A DNA stretch of 64,000 nucleotides from Pinus tabuliformis (Eukaryota; Streptophyta; Pinopsida; Pinales; Pinaceae): assembly GCA_031772625.1 (NCBI GenBank), contig CM062813.1, positions 695,340,420 to 695,404,419 on the forward strand, read 5' to 3'. Shown here one piece after another: positions 9,781 to 21,189 of the stretch (within the stretch, counting starts at the first letter, position 1; every line of letters begins with the position of its first letter). The notes beneath the pieces were generated by a model that saw only the letters and a program-made list of their open reading frames with translations, had not been told where the DNA came from and did no database searches. Both the position numbers and the translations under genes were made by a program.

Positions 9781-10905
9781 TTTAATATTTGGGAGGCGGG
9801 ACTTAGGTTTAAAGGGTTTTTTGTGGGTTTTTTCGGGTTAATCTGTAGGGGAAGAGAAGTTAAAAGGGTTTAAGCAGAGGGAAAGGGGTTTTTTGATGGA
9901 ACCTTTTGAAAAGAGGGGAAGTGAGGGCTTAGGGGGAGGTTATTACTCCTAACCAGAGGTTAGAGTAATCCCATGACGGGTTGACCATAGTCCCTGGTGG
10001 ACTAATGTCTCCCTTAGACAAACTTATTTAGCTATAGTGCTAACAAGGGAGGATATTATACATGTTTAGGGGTTTATACACCATGGTGTTATAATAGTAG
10101 GGGGAAAGGGAAACATAAGGGATTTAGATAATAAGAAGTTAGGGGTTAATATGAATGGAAGAAGTGAATGAGGGATGAAATCACTAAGTTTATATGAAAA
10201 TAACTTAGCTTAGGGAGTAGATCAAAATAAAAAGAATTTTAGACAAGAAATGTGGCTCTTAAAGAACCAAGAACCCACATAAGACCTTGAATTCTTTCAT
10301 GAAAGCAACTGGTGAAGGGATGTTAGTAATGAATGTGAAAGGGGAGAAAGGAAGTTAGACATGCTCCTTTACTTTGCTGCAACATGATGGAGAAGAGGAC
10401 CTTCTCTATCCACTGATATTCCTTTGAAAACAGGTTACCAGACACTCAATTGAAAGGAATGACATTTCTGCAACCCCATCTGCTTACCCATCTACTTGCC
10501 TAGCATTTTTTGTTTCTTCATGAAGGGTGCACTTAGACTTGCAGACCCTTATGTGCCTTTTCTTTTCTCTTGGCTTTTCTTTTGATTTTCTATCTAGAAC
10601 TACCCTTATTGCTTCCAAGGTCCCAGATTAAGCAGTTGGGAACCTTACTTCTCTACCTAAGCTACTGGTCTGCCAAGATTAAACAGTTTGGACAGACCTC
10701 TTTCTCTATTCTACAACAGAAAATTAAAACATGGCATGATCCAGATTAGGCTGTTGAACCACCCATCAAAATTGAGTCAACATCAAGCTATGTACACATG
10801 TTTTCTCCTGGAAATATGGGATCTTTGCATCACCAAAGCAGAGCATATTTGGACCTTTCTTTGCCAATCATGAAATATGAAACCTATTGGTATAGGTAGC
10901 TAACA
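9781..10905. other. Right arm of the 7-kb insertion, non-coding
   Basis: There is no coding pattern. An AT-rich TATTTAAATATTTAA run at about 9766-9785 follows the CpG-rich block. I compared this arm with the left arm (3849-4950) for a direct terminal repeat and found none by eye beyond the terminal TGTTA/TAACA. Confidence 0.5.
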
Positions 10906-10910
10906 GAAGG

Positions 10911-12189
10911 ATCAGAGAATAAATGGCAGGCATAGGAAAGCTTCTGGGAAAAATGGAATTCAATTCAAGTGGAGGGGCGATCAACGGGTTCCCAGGTCAC
11001 ATGGTTGCTGCCATTCGAGAGTGCCTCAAGTTGGCTAAATGAGGGGCAAGATTGATCATTTCTGCAAGAAATATTGATACAAATATTCTTGCATCTAACT
11101 CAACCTTTCATAGCCAAGACATTTGCAAAAATAATAATCCTCAGGCATGCTCAGAAGAGCTCTGAACTTGATTCTCAGAATCTGCACTGAATTTACATAA
11201 ATATACTTTTCAAGGTTGGCCAAATTGAATGGATGCCACAGAGGACCTTGGATTACTCTCTGTCTGAGAGAGACACAAAGCTCCAAATCCAGTGTTAACA
11301 AAGGAACCAACCAACGCAGGCACATCCAACATCCAATGCTTCATGCAGGATGTTTCCTTCAGAGCTCCACAACTAGATCCACACAGATCTTTTCTTCACG
11401 CACATCAATTCTAGAATGCAACAACGCACACCATGCAGCGAACACAACAACTCTTCACGATTTTGCATATACACCATAAACTGATTGACGCAACAGGGCC
11501 TAGAAGCTTTGGATCTAAATCCACTGCTGAAGATGTAATTGTTGCCTGTAACCTCTGTGAAATTGTTACTTGGACATATTCATCTCTTCTTCAAAACAAT
11601 TTATATTGTTTTATTGATGTTGGTCTGTCTTGAGGTAGCTTTCAGTAGATCTTCATGAATTCCTACCCGAACTATTCATGATATTAGCACATCAACTTTT
11701 CTCTCCTAAATGACTGATGTTCAAGTGTTCTCAACAAAAAAAACACCACACTGATGCAAGCTTTGCTACTCACTGATATAATCTGTGCAAGATGCTTGAC
11801 TAATATTTGGCCTTAATTATCGATTATTCAGTAGGTTGTCAAATTGATTGGTGCCTGAATCGGTATTTTCAATTAAAATATATTAAAAACTGCTGAGGCC
11901 AACTCTGTATCATTCTGTGGTAGCAGAAACCCATAAAATACCAAATCCTTCTCAAAACATTATACTTGTGTTGTGGTCGCTCTGCTCCATTTTCTAAGCT
12001 TTTTCCTTCGCAGCCATCAATCACTCAAACTCGGAGGTCCAATAACATTGGTCTCTCCACAAATCAAAACACTTACAAACTTCAACTACAAAAAATGTGT
12101 CTTTCTCTAATAACTTTACATAGTATCCCACTCATGCAGTCTATTTCATAGACAAACATTCACACATAGACTATCTCTCATTCAACCTT
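10911..12189. other. Leader region of element A, left unit
   Basis: On the minus strand this is the 1.3 kb just after the primer site. It is closely similar to 34050-35335 in the right unit. No ORF above chance length is shared by the two copies, so it is probably untranslated leader. Confidence 0.6.
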
Positions 12190-12201
12190 GCTCTGATACC
12201 A
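12190..12201 (-). other. Primer binding site, initiator tRNA-Met type
   Basis: The minus strand reads TGGTATCAGAGC, the primer site used by many plant copia elements. It lies two bases inside the LTR 2 edge. Confidence 0.85.
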
Positions 12202-12203
12202 AA

Positions 12204-12610
12204 TAAAAAAGTTTCATAAACTAATAAAACACTCATAAAATAAATAGCATACATATACACAAATCAGACATGGTGGAAAAGGCCTGAAAGCCTCACTGTA
12301 TTATATTCCTCACACTCTCAATGTAATGTACAAAGAATGATAATAGTACAAATAAATACATGAGGAAGTTTGTCTCAATATAGTACGTCTATCTTGGACA
12401 CTATGGTTGAGAAAATATCTCAACAACACACTAATCTAGAAGCCTAACTAGCTGGAGAGAATCTCTCATCCAACTAGGCCTAAAGTAACTCCTACCTATG
12501 AGGAACAAACAAAATCTAGAAAGGTAGGTTTAAATCCTAACTTTCATGATTTTAATTAATTTAATTATTTGGACTTAGAATTGTTTTAACATATGAGAGT
12601 GAGGCTAACA
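12204..12610 (-). repeat. LTR 2 of element A (central, shared)
   Basis: This 407-bp LTR has a primer site on its left (12190-12201) and a polypurine tract on its right (12611-12623). It therefore serves as 5' LTR for the left unit and 3' LTR for the right unit. It differs from LTR 1 at roughly 25 positions by eye. Confidence 0.82.
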
Positions 12611-13117
12611 TTCCCCCCCTCAATGATAAGTCCAAAATAAGAACCTGGTACCATCTCCAAGTCCTCATGCTGAAAGTGTTGATCCTCAAAAAACTCTGCC
12701 TGAAAAACCGCCAAAGCTGGATGCTGAAAAACTTTAATCTGAAGAGAACATGAGTCAACTACAAGTCTAAGTCATCTCTGAAATTTTTCATGACAACTCC
12801 ATCATGTGCCAAGCTGCAAAAGGATCCATCTATCCTTTGCTTTCAATCAGCATCATTTCTCCGCTGACAAAATGTTGAGAACGCCCATTGGCGAATTTGT
12901 TGATGTTGAAACTGCCCACTGACTAATTTGTTGACGAATGCCCACTAGCTAATTTGATGATGCCCACTCACTGATTTGTTGATGATGCCCACTGGCTACT
13001 TTTGATGATGTTTTCAAAACTTTCAGTTTGAAAACCACCCTTAATTCCATTATCATTTCCCTCCTTTCTCATCTGAAAGGAGAGACAATTATTTTCACTT
13101 GATTTCTGAACTCCCCC
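12611..13117 (-). other. 3' end of right unit of element A, up to the gypsy insertion
   Basis: This corresponds to 1123-1625 of the left unit: polypurine tract, minisatellite (about 12880-13010) and flanking sequence. It ends in CCCCC (13113-13117), which is repeated at 30387-30391 after the gypsy element. Confidence 0.75.
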
Positions 13118-14167
13118 TGTTACACAAAATATTGTCACCATGACTATTTGCAGTCAGTATGGGTCTATCATCACTCATAGTGTCCTCCTAAGCAAGTCTC
13201 AAGCCTCAGCTCTTCATGTCAAGATTTGAAAAGGAGAGAAAGACATTAAAAATCAATAAAGCTCTGGTTCCACACTTTCTCTCACTGTTGCCTGCGGTCT
13301 CACACCCCCTGTTCATATTACCTACAGACCTGCCTACTCTGTCTCTAAAGGAGTGGGTGCAGACCCCTGTGAAAGTCAAAAAGGCGCAAGTTTATTCTAA
13401 AAAACTCACTTTGGGTTAATTCTAGATGATTCTAGAAGGAATTTTGACATGGATGGTTCGCTCTTAGGTGGTTCATGCATCCCAAAAGAGAAGGAGCTAA
13501 TCCCTTGATGAGAGGAGTTATCCCTTTAAAGGAGGCTTTATCCCTTTGAAGGAGGACCTAGCAACTTCCCTCCATTGCACTATAAATTAAGGCATTGGGC
13601 TAGTTTCTGGAGAGGTGAGAAGCTGAACATTTTTTAGGGTAAATGCTGGTGGAATTGAGACTTCCTAGTTAAGCTTGAGAGGAGAGATCACATACCTTTT
13701 GGCTTCATTGGGAAGAGAATGAAACTTGTCAAAGTAGAGGAGACTTCTTGTTGGACCCTGGGAGGAGCTTGTACAGCATCAAGGCACAGGTTGTAAAGTT
13801 CTTCTTTGATTTGAATTAATACAATCATATTCATTTTTCTCAACAAATTGTCTTATGTGATTTGTTTCATGAATTCCTTGATCATCATGATAAGTATGCT
13901 TTATTATATTGGCTTTTGAGGTGCTATTTAATTTGTGTGCTTGTTTTTGTTTGTAGATTCGCTACAAGGGAGCTCATTTGGATCAAAGGAGCGAGGCTTC
14001 CACAAACTTGCATTGGACCCAAGGTAGGCCTAAAACACTTGTTTGCCTTTGTTTATAAATTGCATATTTAGATAAAGATAGATTTTGATTGGCTTGCTTG
14101 TCACTAGATATCATTAGATACTAGGGAGGTCGGTCTTGTCCACAAGAACGACTCATTTCGTGTGACA
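13118..14167 (+). repeat. 5' LTR of the Tat-type element
   Basis: This 1050-bp LTR is bounded by TGTTACAC and GTGTGACA. It holds TGCGGACC-type GC words (decayed by C-to-T changes relative to the 3' LTR), three TTATCCCTTTGAAGGAGG-like units and a TATA box. Confidence 0.9.
13498..13590 (+). promoter_or_regulatory. U3 repeats and TATA box of the Tat-type LTR
   Basis: Three roughly 20-bp units built on TATCCCTTTGAAGGAGG (13498-13558) stand just upstream of CTATAAATTAA (13580-13590). The 3' LTR keeps the TATA at 29800-29810. Transcription would be expected to start about 30 bp downstream. Confidence 0.6.
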
Positions 14168-14170
14168 AAA

Positions 14171-14188
14171 TGGCGACTCCACTAGGGA
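14171..14188 (+). other. Primer binding site of the Tat-type element
   Basis: TGGCGACTCCACTAGGGA follows the LTR after AAA. It has the form seen in Tat/Ogre elements, usually assigned to a tRNA-Arg; the tRNA identity was not checked here. Confidence 0.7.
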
Positions 14189-16188
14189 ATTGATTTTCTG
14201 ATTTGCTTTACTTTAACTTGAGAAACTGTGTTTTTGTTTCTGTTTTTGGCTTGTTGTCTGTGGAATTGGGTAGATTTAGTAGATCTTGTATTATTTTTTG
14301 TTTTTCATACTTTTGGGAGAGGACCGCACCCGCGGCTTGCAACACAGTGCGGACCTATTCGCACTATTTCTTTTCACACAGAGCGGTACCGCACCTGTGT
14401 GAACTACGGGCCTGCGGACCCTGTCAAAATTTTGAAAAAACTTAAGATTTTCTCTTTTAGTCAGTTTAGGATTTGTTTAGGTGTTGTTATCCCCTGCCCA
14501 GACCTGCATGTGACTTCTCAGGAACTTTTCTTAGGTTAATTCCATTGGTATTAGGGTTTTAGGTGAAATTCCTAGAAGTTTTGGTTGCTGGGCTTGATTT
14601 TAATTTTGGTCTTGTAGTAGCTCAGAGCTTAGAAGCCTTAGATCACCTTGGTTTTTACTGGCCTTCTTATGAGTCTGACCATTTGCAAAATCTACCTTTG
14701 TTGAGGAATCCATCTTGTGTTTCTCTTTGTGAAACTTCGAAAAGACTTGTGTTAAAAGTTTTGGATTTCATTTTTAGAAAAGAAAACAAAAATTGGTTGT
14801 TTTTTGACTGATTTGTGATTTTGGACAAATTAGTCCTTAGTTTGCTTATGGCTAAGTAAAACATCCTTGAAAAGAAATCTTCTAAGCTTTTACTTCAAAT
14901 AGTTCTTAGAATTTACAGATCTCAAGATTAGATTCTTCCATAGTTTTGAGTGTTTTATAAAAATAAAAAATTCTCTTTTGGAAAAAGCTTGTTTTTGTAG
15001 TATTTGAGTGTTTGAAAGAAAAGGGAAATTTTTGTGAGCATAACTAGTTGTCTCGTTTTTGAGTGCATTGGAAAAGACAAAAAGCTCTTCTTTTGATTTG
15101 TTTGCTAAGGAAAAGATTTGTTTTTACAAGCATTTGCATTCTCAACTCTTTCCTAGCTAGAAGTTCGTTGAAGGGAAAAGATTGCTTATCATCTTAAGTG
15201 CATTTTTTAGTGATTTCAAGTCGAGTCTTCACACCATAAGTTTCATCTCCACACCTCTTGACTTAAAGAAAAACCAATAAAAATAATGCTTAAAGTAAAA
15301 TCTATCTAGTAATCTTTTTATTTCTAGGGCTCTATTACACCAACATAGCTTAGGCTAGTATCTTGGAGTAGGGAGTAATTAACTCTCCAAGATAGTAAAA
15401 CAAACAAGTAGTTGTATCTTGCAGTAGGAGATAAAATCCAATTGTTACATCTATGCTCTGGGAAAGCTCCTCTTAAAGGAGAAGCACGAGATCGTGTCCG
15501 AACCAGTGTGGGAATCAATCCTTCCTCATTGGGAACGACGCCAGATATTCACGTATTAAAAACGGTAAACCTTGGATTAACAATTGTCGAGGAGCCTGGG
15601 GTCACTTGTTGGTAAACCTTGGATTATGTCAAGGAGCCTTCAAGGGGATTGAGCTTGTTACTCTGCCCTTGCATGCATATCGGATCATAGACTGTTCCCC
15701 CTAGGTATATTTGTTTCCGTTGGTAACCATAGTGACCATATTCTATAGGATTCTTTCCTAAGGTGACGATGGAGGGAAGATCCCACTGTACCTGGAGCAG
15801 ACGTCGGCCAGACTCACTTGGATTTTCTGGGGGGTTCTCTTCACTTGAGATGGTTTAGTGGAGAAGCTTGTGCCAGTATATTCATTAAGCAGGTTGCCGG
15901 GGTAATTGTTCCACCACCATTTCTGTATTGAACTCTGCGACGTTGGATTTCATCACCAAATAGTGTTTTCAGTACGGAAAGTTACTGTTTGTGTGTGTTT
16001 TGATCTCCTAGATTCTTTAGGCGTGTGATTCAATTTGTTTGGTTCTTTAGAGGCTTTAGGTGGTTTTCATTGAGATTTTTCTTTGTTTGCGTGTGAAGTA
16101 GTTAAAATATTTAATCGTGGCTTAATTACCGAGGAAGTCCCGTAGACTTCGGGGCCAACCTCCTGAGTTTTCACTGAGCCAGCCTTAA
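14189..16188 (+). other. Untranslated leader of the Tat-type element
   Basis: There is no convincing ORF over about 2 kb. A GC-rich block at 14318-14420 contains GGACCGCACC, GTGCGGACC and CTGCGGACC, the same words found in the LTR U3 and at 27195-27355. A short direct repeat GGTAAACCTTGGATTA occurs at about 15564 and 15612. Long leaders, sometimes with introns, are known in this lineage. Confidence 0.6.
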
Positions 16189-19100
16189 GGGTTACGAGCC
16201 CTTGTAACTCCTAGAGACAGTAGAGTTGGGTCACCTGAAGAAGGAGAATCTTCTTTTGTGGTACATCTTGATTATCAAGCTCTAGTAGTATATTATAATC
16301 CACAATCTGTTTCTGTTTCCGAAGTTACTGGTAGTTTTTCATCTACTTGTGATTTAGGTGAGGAACCTGATATATCCGAACCTGAAACTGAATTTGCTGC
16401 TACGCCAACATCGGGATTTGCCTCTCCAACTTCTTGTGGTCCTGGTTCACCTAGGGTAGAAAGAATAATTACCCAAAATCTTCCTTCTGGACTTATAGCT
16501 ATTGAAGAACTTGCTACTCCGGAAGAAGAAGGTATCCCTATCCCTGAAAATCAACCTGTTATAGAACTTAGGGAGCGTGAATCAATTTTTTACAGTCCAC
16601 CTAGGAGCAGTGCTTGGTATCTTTCATTGACCAATTTTTTGGAAAACCGGGGACTAAGTTTTTCACCACCTCGCATTCCTTTTCACTCAACACCTAGGGG
16701 TTATTATCCTACGTTAAATATGTCAAGATAGTCGTCCATGTTTTCTCAATCTCCAGAAACCTTTTTGTACGGCGGTCCTTCTGTTCCCTCTGGGTATCAC
16801 TCACTTACTGGTACTTTTTCGGGAGCATCTCCTCAACCTATTGAACAAGGGTTATTAACTGGAAATAATGGAACTAATTCGTTGAGTGTAGAAGATATTC
16901 TTATGATTTCATGTACTATTCCTAATCCTCAACCTCAAGGTGGCTAGATACCGCTTGGGGGGCAGCCTCAAAGTCCTCAATTATCGCTTGGGGGGCAACC
17001 TCAAGGTACCCAATTTCCACCTCGGGGGCAACCTCAAGGACAGTACATACCCACGGGACAGTACGTTCCTCAAGGTCAACCCCAGACTCAATATGTACCT
17101 CAAGGTCAACCCCAGTATCAATATGTACCTCAAGGTCAACCCCAGTATCAATACATGCCTCAAGGTTATCAACCTCAAGGTCAGTGCCCAACCCAAGGTT
17201 TCCAACCACCTTCCGGTCAATCATATGTCCAAGGAGCTGGAAATGTGCCTTTGAATTATCAACCCTACCCTCAACCGGGTTATGGTCCTCAATATTCTCA
17301 ACCTGTTATGGGTCCGTACCCCGGAATGAACTTAGTGTGGGATCCATCTCAAACTCAACAGGTCTTGCAACCGAATGTACAGTTGTCATCTCAAACTGGA
17401 CAACCCTTGGTTTCTCGTTCACCCCAGCAACCTGTCCAGTCTACTATTCAAACTTCTACACCTTCTGTAGTTTCTCAGTTTGGGCCTAGTATGCCTCGTA
17501 CTCCGCCTCAAACGACTGCTGCAACATCTGTTCAATCTACCCCACCTACTTCTGGAGTATCGACAGCTCCGGTTTCTACTGTTCCTGTATCGACTCCTCA
17601 GACATCTTTACCTCAGTCACGATTCAAACTTCGGTTCAAATGCCTGTAGGAAAACCTGGTCCAAGTATGGTTGTCACAAGTCAACCTCAATTTACTTATC
17701 AACCGTACCAGGGACAGTACCAATTCGGTCCTGTTGTGTAGCAGCCAGTCTATCAGTATCAACCGTACCCTGGGTATACATATCAACAACCTCAACAACC
17801 CCAGTACGGTCCGGTTAATCCTGGTTTTCCGGGAGGATATAATATCCCAAATGCAATTCCAATTCCTAGTTATCCTGGATATCCTCCTCCTGGGGCTGGT
17901 CTCATGACCCAGGGTTTCAGGGACCCTAATCGTCAGTTACCGTTCATTGCAACTTTGGACTTGCCTGACTTGTCGCGCCTTACGAACGATCCAATTAACT
18001 ATCTTCCGTTTTGGCCGCCAATGCCGAATAAGTTGCCTAGTGATATTCCTAAGTTTGAAGGCAAATCAGGAGAGGACCCGTTGAACCATGTGATGACTTA
18101 TCACCTCTGGTGTGTGTCTAATTCCATTTCAGATGATTCAATTCGTTTAAGGCTTTTCCAGCGCACTCTAATTGGTCTTGCGGCCAAGTGGTACATTGAG
18201 TTACCGCGAGCCACTTTTTATAACTTTAATCAGTTAGCTACTTCGTTTTTAACTCATTTTCAGTTGCCAGTCAGATATGACAATGGCATGGAATTATTAA
18301 CTTCATTAAAGCAGTCAACGTCCACTTACATTTCAGATCACATTCATGAATGGAGACGTCGACGGTGTTTAGTGAAGGTTTTTATTCTGGATCAGATCTT
18401 AGTTGAATGGTTTGTAAAATCTTTGTTACCGAAGATCACTGAGGATGTAGCTAAGGCCGGAGTCATTACTGAAGAGCAAGTAATTGCTCAAGCTCAGTAC
18501 CTTGACTTAGTTTATACGCAGTCAGGTACGTTACACGAGAAAATCCCTGATCTTCCTAAACAAAATCAAATAACTCCAGCACCTTCAGGGTCTCATGCCG
18601 CTAATGGTATGATTGGTACGGTTAATAGCAAAAGTAAGAAGAAATCATCCAAGAATTCTTCTCCTATCATAACCTTGCCAGAATCCCCGACAGGAGATTC
18701 TTCCGCGGAAATTTCCGTCGATATTCATGTTGTAGAGTCTTCTACAGCCAAATCAAAATCCGGTGGTAAGAAGAAAGGGAAGAAGAAAAATAAGACAGAT
18801 AAAAATTCGAAAGAGAAACCAGAAAAAGCGGAATCAACTGATGGGAAACGCAAACCTCGTTATCCTTGTCTCATTTGTGACAAAGAGAATTTTACAAGAG
18901 ACTGCCCTCATCGTGCAGAGGTTGCGAAAATTGTCAAAGGTTCCCAAACGCCTGCTGTTTTGAAGGATCCTTTTCCTAGTCAAGACAACAAGATGATAGG
19001 TTCTTCCTCAAATGCCTCCGAAGAACCTATAATGATGATGTCCCATGTTAGGATTGCGACTCGATCGCATGATTATGGAAGTAAAAGTCTTGTTGATGGT

Positions 19101-19409
19101 AAAGAAGCAGAATCTTCTCATTCTAACCCATCAACCTCAGCTCCCGGTTCCAATCCGCTACAGATTGAGAAACCTAACCCAGACTTAGTAATCAAACCGC
19201 CCGCCAAGGGTATACTTCGAAAGTCAGCTTTCAATCCACATGCGAGAGTGGCTCAGAACTATAACATTGTTGAAGATTTGGCTGTTTCACCTTCAGCAAT
19301 GTCGGCTTTGGAAGTGTTGCAATCATGTCCAGCACATCGTAAATTACTATTGTCGGCTATAGGAGCTGTTAACGTTCAGGACTCGAACCTTATAATTTTC
19401 GATCTATAA
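16189..19409 (+). pseudogene. gag: gag of the Tat-type element, first copy (broken)
   Basis: The frame opens after TAA 16186-16188 without an ATG. It runs through a Pro/Gln-rich region (16900-17900) with repeated PQGQPQ-type units, then a gag core (about 17900-18540, including IPKFEGKSGEDPLNH and LAAKWYIELPRATF), a Lys-rich stretch and a knuckle CLICDKENFTRDC. Breaks are TAG at 16729-16731 and 16945-16947, a frameshift near 17600-17640 and TAG at 17739-17741. The frame ends at TAA 19407-19409, where the duplicated copy has GAA. The knuckle has Asn where the family has His. The product would form the virus-like particle. Confidence 0.8.
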
Positions 19410-20144
19410 AATAGTACACTACGCTTACCTCATCAAATGGCTTTCCAGATCCCAGTGTTAGTCAAAAACAGGCCTTGTTATAGGACTGTGATTGATGAGG
19501 GAGCCTCAACGTGTATTATGTCGATACAGTGTTGGAGATCGCTTGGTTCTCCTACGCTAAATCAATCCCTGACGATTCTAAAGGCCTTTGATGGCCGTGG
19601 GTTTAATCCTTTTGGCATTCTACAGGATCTACCTATAGGGGTTGAAGGCAAAACTGTTAATCTAGATCTGGAGGTGGTTGATGCCCCTCTAGATTACAAC
19701 CTTCTATTGGGTCGTAGTTGGTCTTACGCTATGACAACTGTCATTTCATCGGTCTTTCGGCTTATAAAGTTCCCTCATAATGGAAAGATTGTAACTATAG
19801 ACCAACTGACTTACTTTTCTTCCGACCCAGCCTCTTCTGAAAGTATTCAGCATGTCGGCAAAACAACTATCCCGTATAAGGATGTTGGAGTAGGACTAGT
19901 TAAATATTCTGGTTTACTGGGAACTTTTCCTTTTCCTCCTATCAACACATCGTCTTCTACTGCAACCATTCATATGATTTCGTCAGACACCATTGTTTAT
20001 GATGATCCTTGGATCGTACCTTCTGAATCTGAGATAGACTCATTTGGTGATGTTATGCCTTTGAGTCCATATGAAATTGCATATCAGGCCGTGCAGTTGT
20101 TTTCCGATCGTGAGTTACTGCGAGCCACTTTTTATAACTTTAGT
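19410..20144 (+). pseudogene. Retroviral-type aspartic protease, first copy
   Basis: This is in the same frame as the first gag copy after the TAA at 19407. The catalytic motif is DEGAST in the context VIDEGASTCIMS, followed by an LLLGRSW flap-side motif. The frame runs through the duplication junction and stops at TAA 20145-20147, inside what should be gag of the second copy. The family role is cleavage of the Gag-Pol polyprotein. This copy cannot connect to RT because of its position. Confidence 0.75.
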
Positions 20145-20147
20145 TAA

Positions 20148-21176
20148 TTAGCTACTTCGTTTTTAACTCATTTTCAGTTGCCAGTCAGATATGACAATGG
20201 CACGGAATTATTAACTTCATTAAAGCAGTCAACGTCCACTTACATTTCAGATCACATTCATGAATGGAGACGTCGACAACGTTTAGTGAAGGTTTTTATT
20301 CCGGATCAAATCTTAGCTGAATGGTTTGTAAAATATTTGTTACCGAAGATCACTGAGGATGTAGCTAAGGCCAGAGTCGTTACTGAAGAGAAAGTAATTG
20401 CTCAAGCTCAGTACCTTGACTTAGTTTATACGCAGTCAGGTACGTTACACGAGAAAATCCTCGATCTTCCTAAACAAAATCAAATAACTGCAGCTCCTTC
20501 AGGGTCTCATTCCGCTGATGGTATGATTGGTATGGTTAATACCAAAAGTAAGAAGAAATCTTCCAAGAATTATTCTCCTATCATAACCTTGCCAGATTCC
20601 CCGACAGGAGATTCTTCCGCGGAAATTTCCGCCGATATTCATGTTGTAGAGTCTTCTACAGCCAAATCAAAATCCGTTGGTAAGAAGAAAGGGAAGAAGA
20701 AAAATAAGACAAATAAAAATTCGAAAGAGAAACCAGAAAAAGCGGAATCAACTGATGAGAAATGCAAACCTCGTTATCCTTGTCTCATTTGTGACGAAGA
20801 GAATTTTACAAGAGACTGCCCTCATCGTGCAGAGATTGCAAAAATTGTCAAAGGTTCCCAAACGCCTGTTGTTTTGAAGGATCCTTTTCCTAGTCAAGAT
20901 AGTAAGATGATAGGTTCTTCCTCAAATGCCTCCGAAGAACCCATAATGATGATGTCCCATGTTAGGATTGCGACTCGATCGCATGATTATGGAAGTAAAA
21001 GTCCTGTTGATGGTAAAGAAGGAGAATCTTCTCATTCTAACCCATCAACCTTAGCTCCCGGTTCCAATCCTCTACAGATCAAGAAACCTAACCCAAACTT
21101 TAATCAAACCGCCCACCAAGGGTATACTTCAAAAGTCAGCTTTCATTCCACATGCCAGAGCGGCTCAGAACTATAA
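20148..21176 (+). pseudogene. gag C-terminal half, second (duplicated) copy
   Basis: This repeats the first copy from the RATFYNF segment on. It has the same knuckle with Asn in place of His (CLICDEENFTRDC), so that change predates the duplication. A 2-nt deletion near 21100 (ACTTTAATC against ACTTAGTAATC) shifts the frame, and the reading ends at about 21176. Confidence 0.75.
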
Positions 21177-21189
21177 CATTGTTGAAGAT

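Larger units (their letters stand above)
3849..10905 (-). mobile_element. 7057-bp insertion with 5-bp target duplication, unknown class
   Basis: The right unit of element A has an uninterrupted site at about 34047-34052, where TTGAAGGATCAG reads straight through. The left unit has GAAGG at 3844-3848 and again at 10906-10910, with 7057 bp between them. The insert starts TGTTAACACC and ends GTAGCTAACA, giving TGTTA...TAACA termini. A 5-bp duplication with TG...CA ends is typical of LTR-element or retroviral-type integrase, yet no direct repeat between the two ends can be found by eye and there is no pol. It carries one large minus-strand ORF (4944-8666), a CpG-rich region upstream of it and about 1.1 kb downstream. 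Alternatives are a non-autonomous LTR element with unrecognisably diverged LTRs, or an integrase-type DNA transposon. Confidence 0.75.

Noticed and set aside
3849..10905. Classic LTR pair at the ends of the 7-kb insertion
   Set aside because: I compared the left and right kilobase by eye and found no direct repeat beyond the terminal TGTTA/TAACA; a computed alignment could still find a weak one.
3844..10910. The 7-kb difference explained as a GAAGG microhomology deletion in the right unit
   Set aside because: Possible, but the TG...CA symmetry exactly at both edges and the self-contained gene content make insertion the better reading; kept as the main alternative.
16922..17224. Minus-strand ORF of 100 codons
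   Set aside because: It is the antisense shadow of the Pro/Gln-rich repeats in gag.
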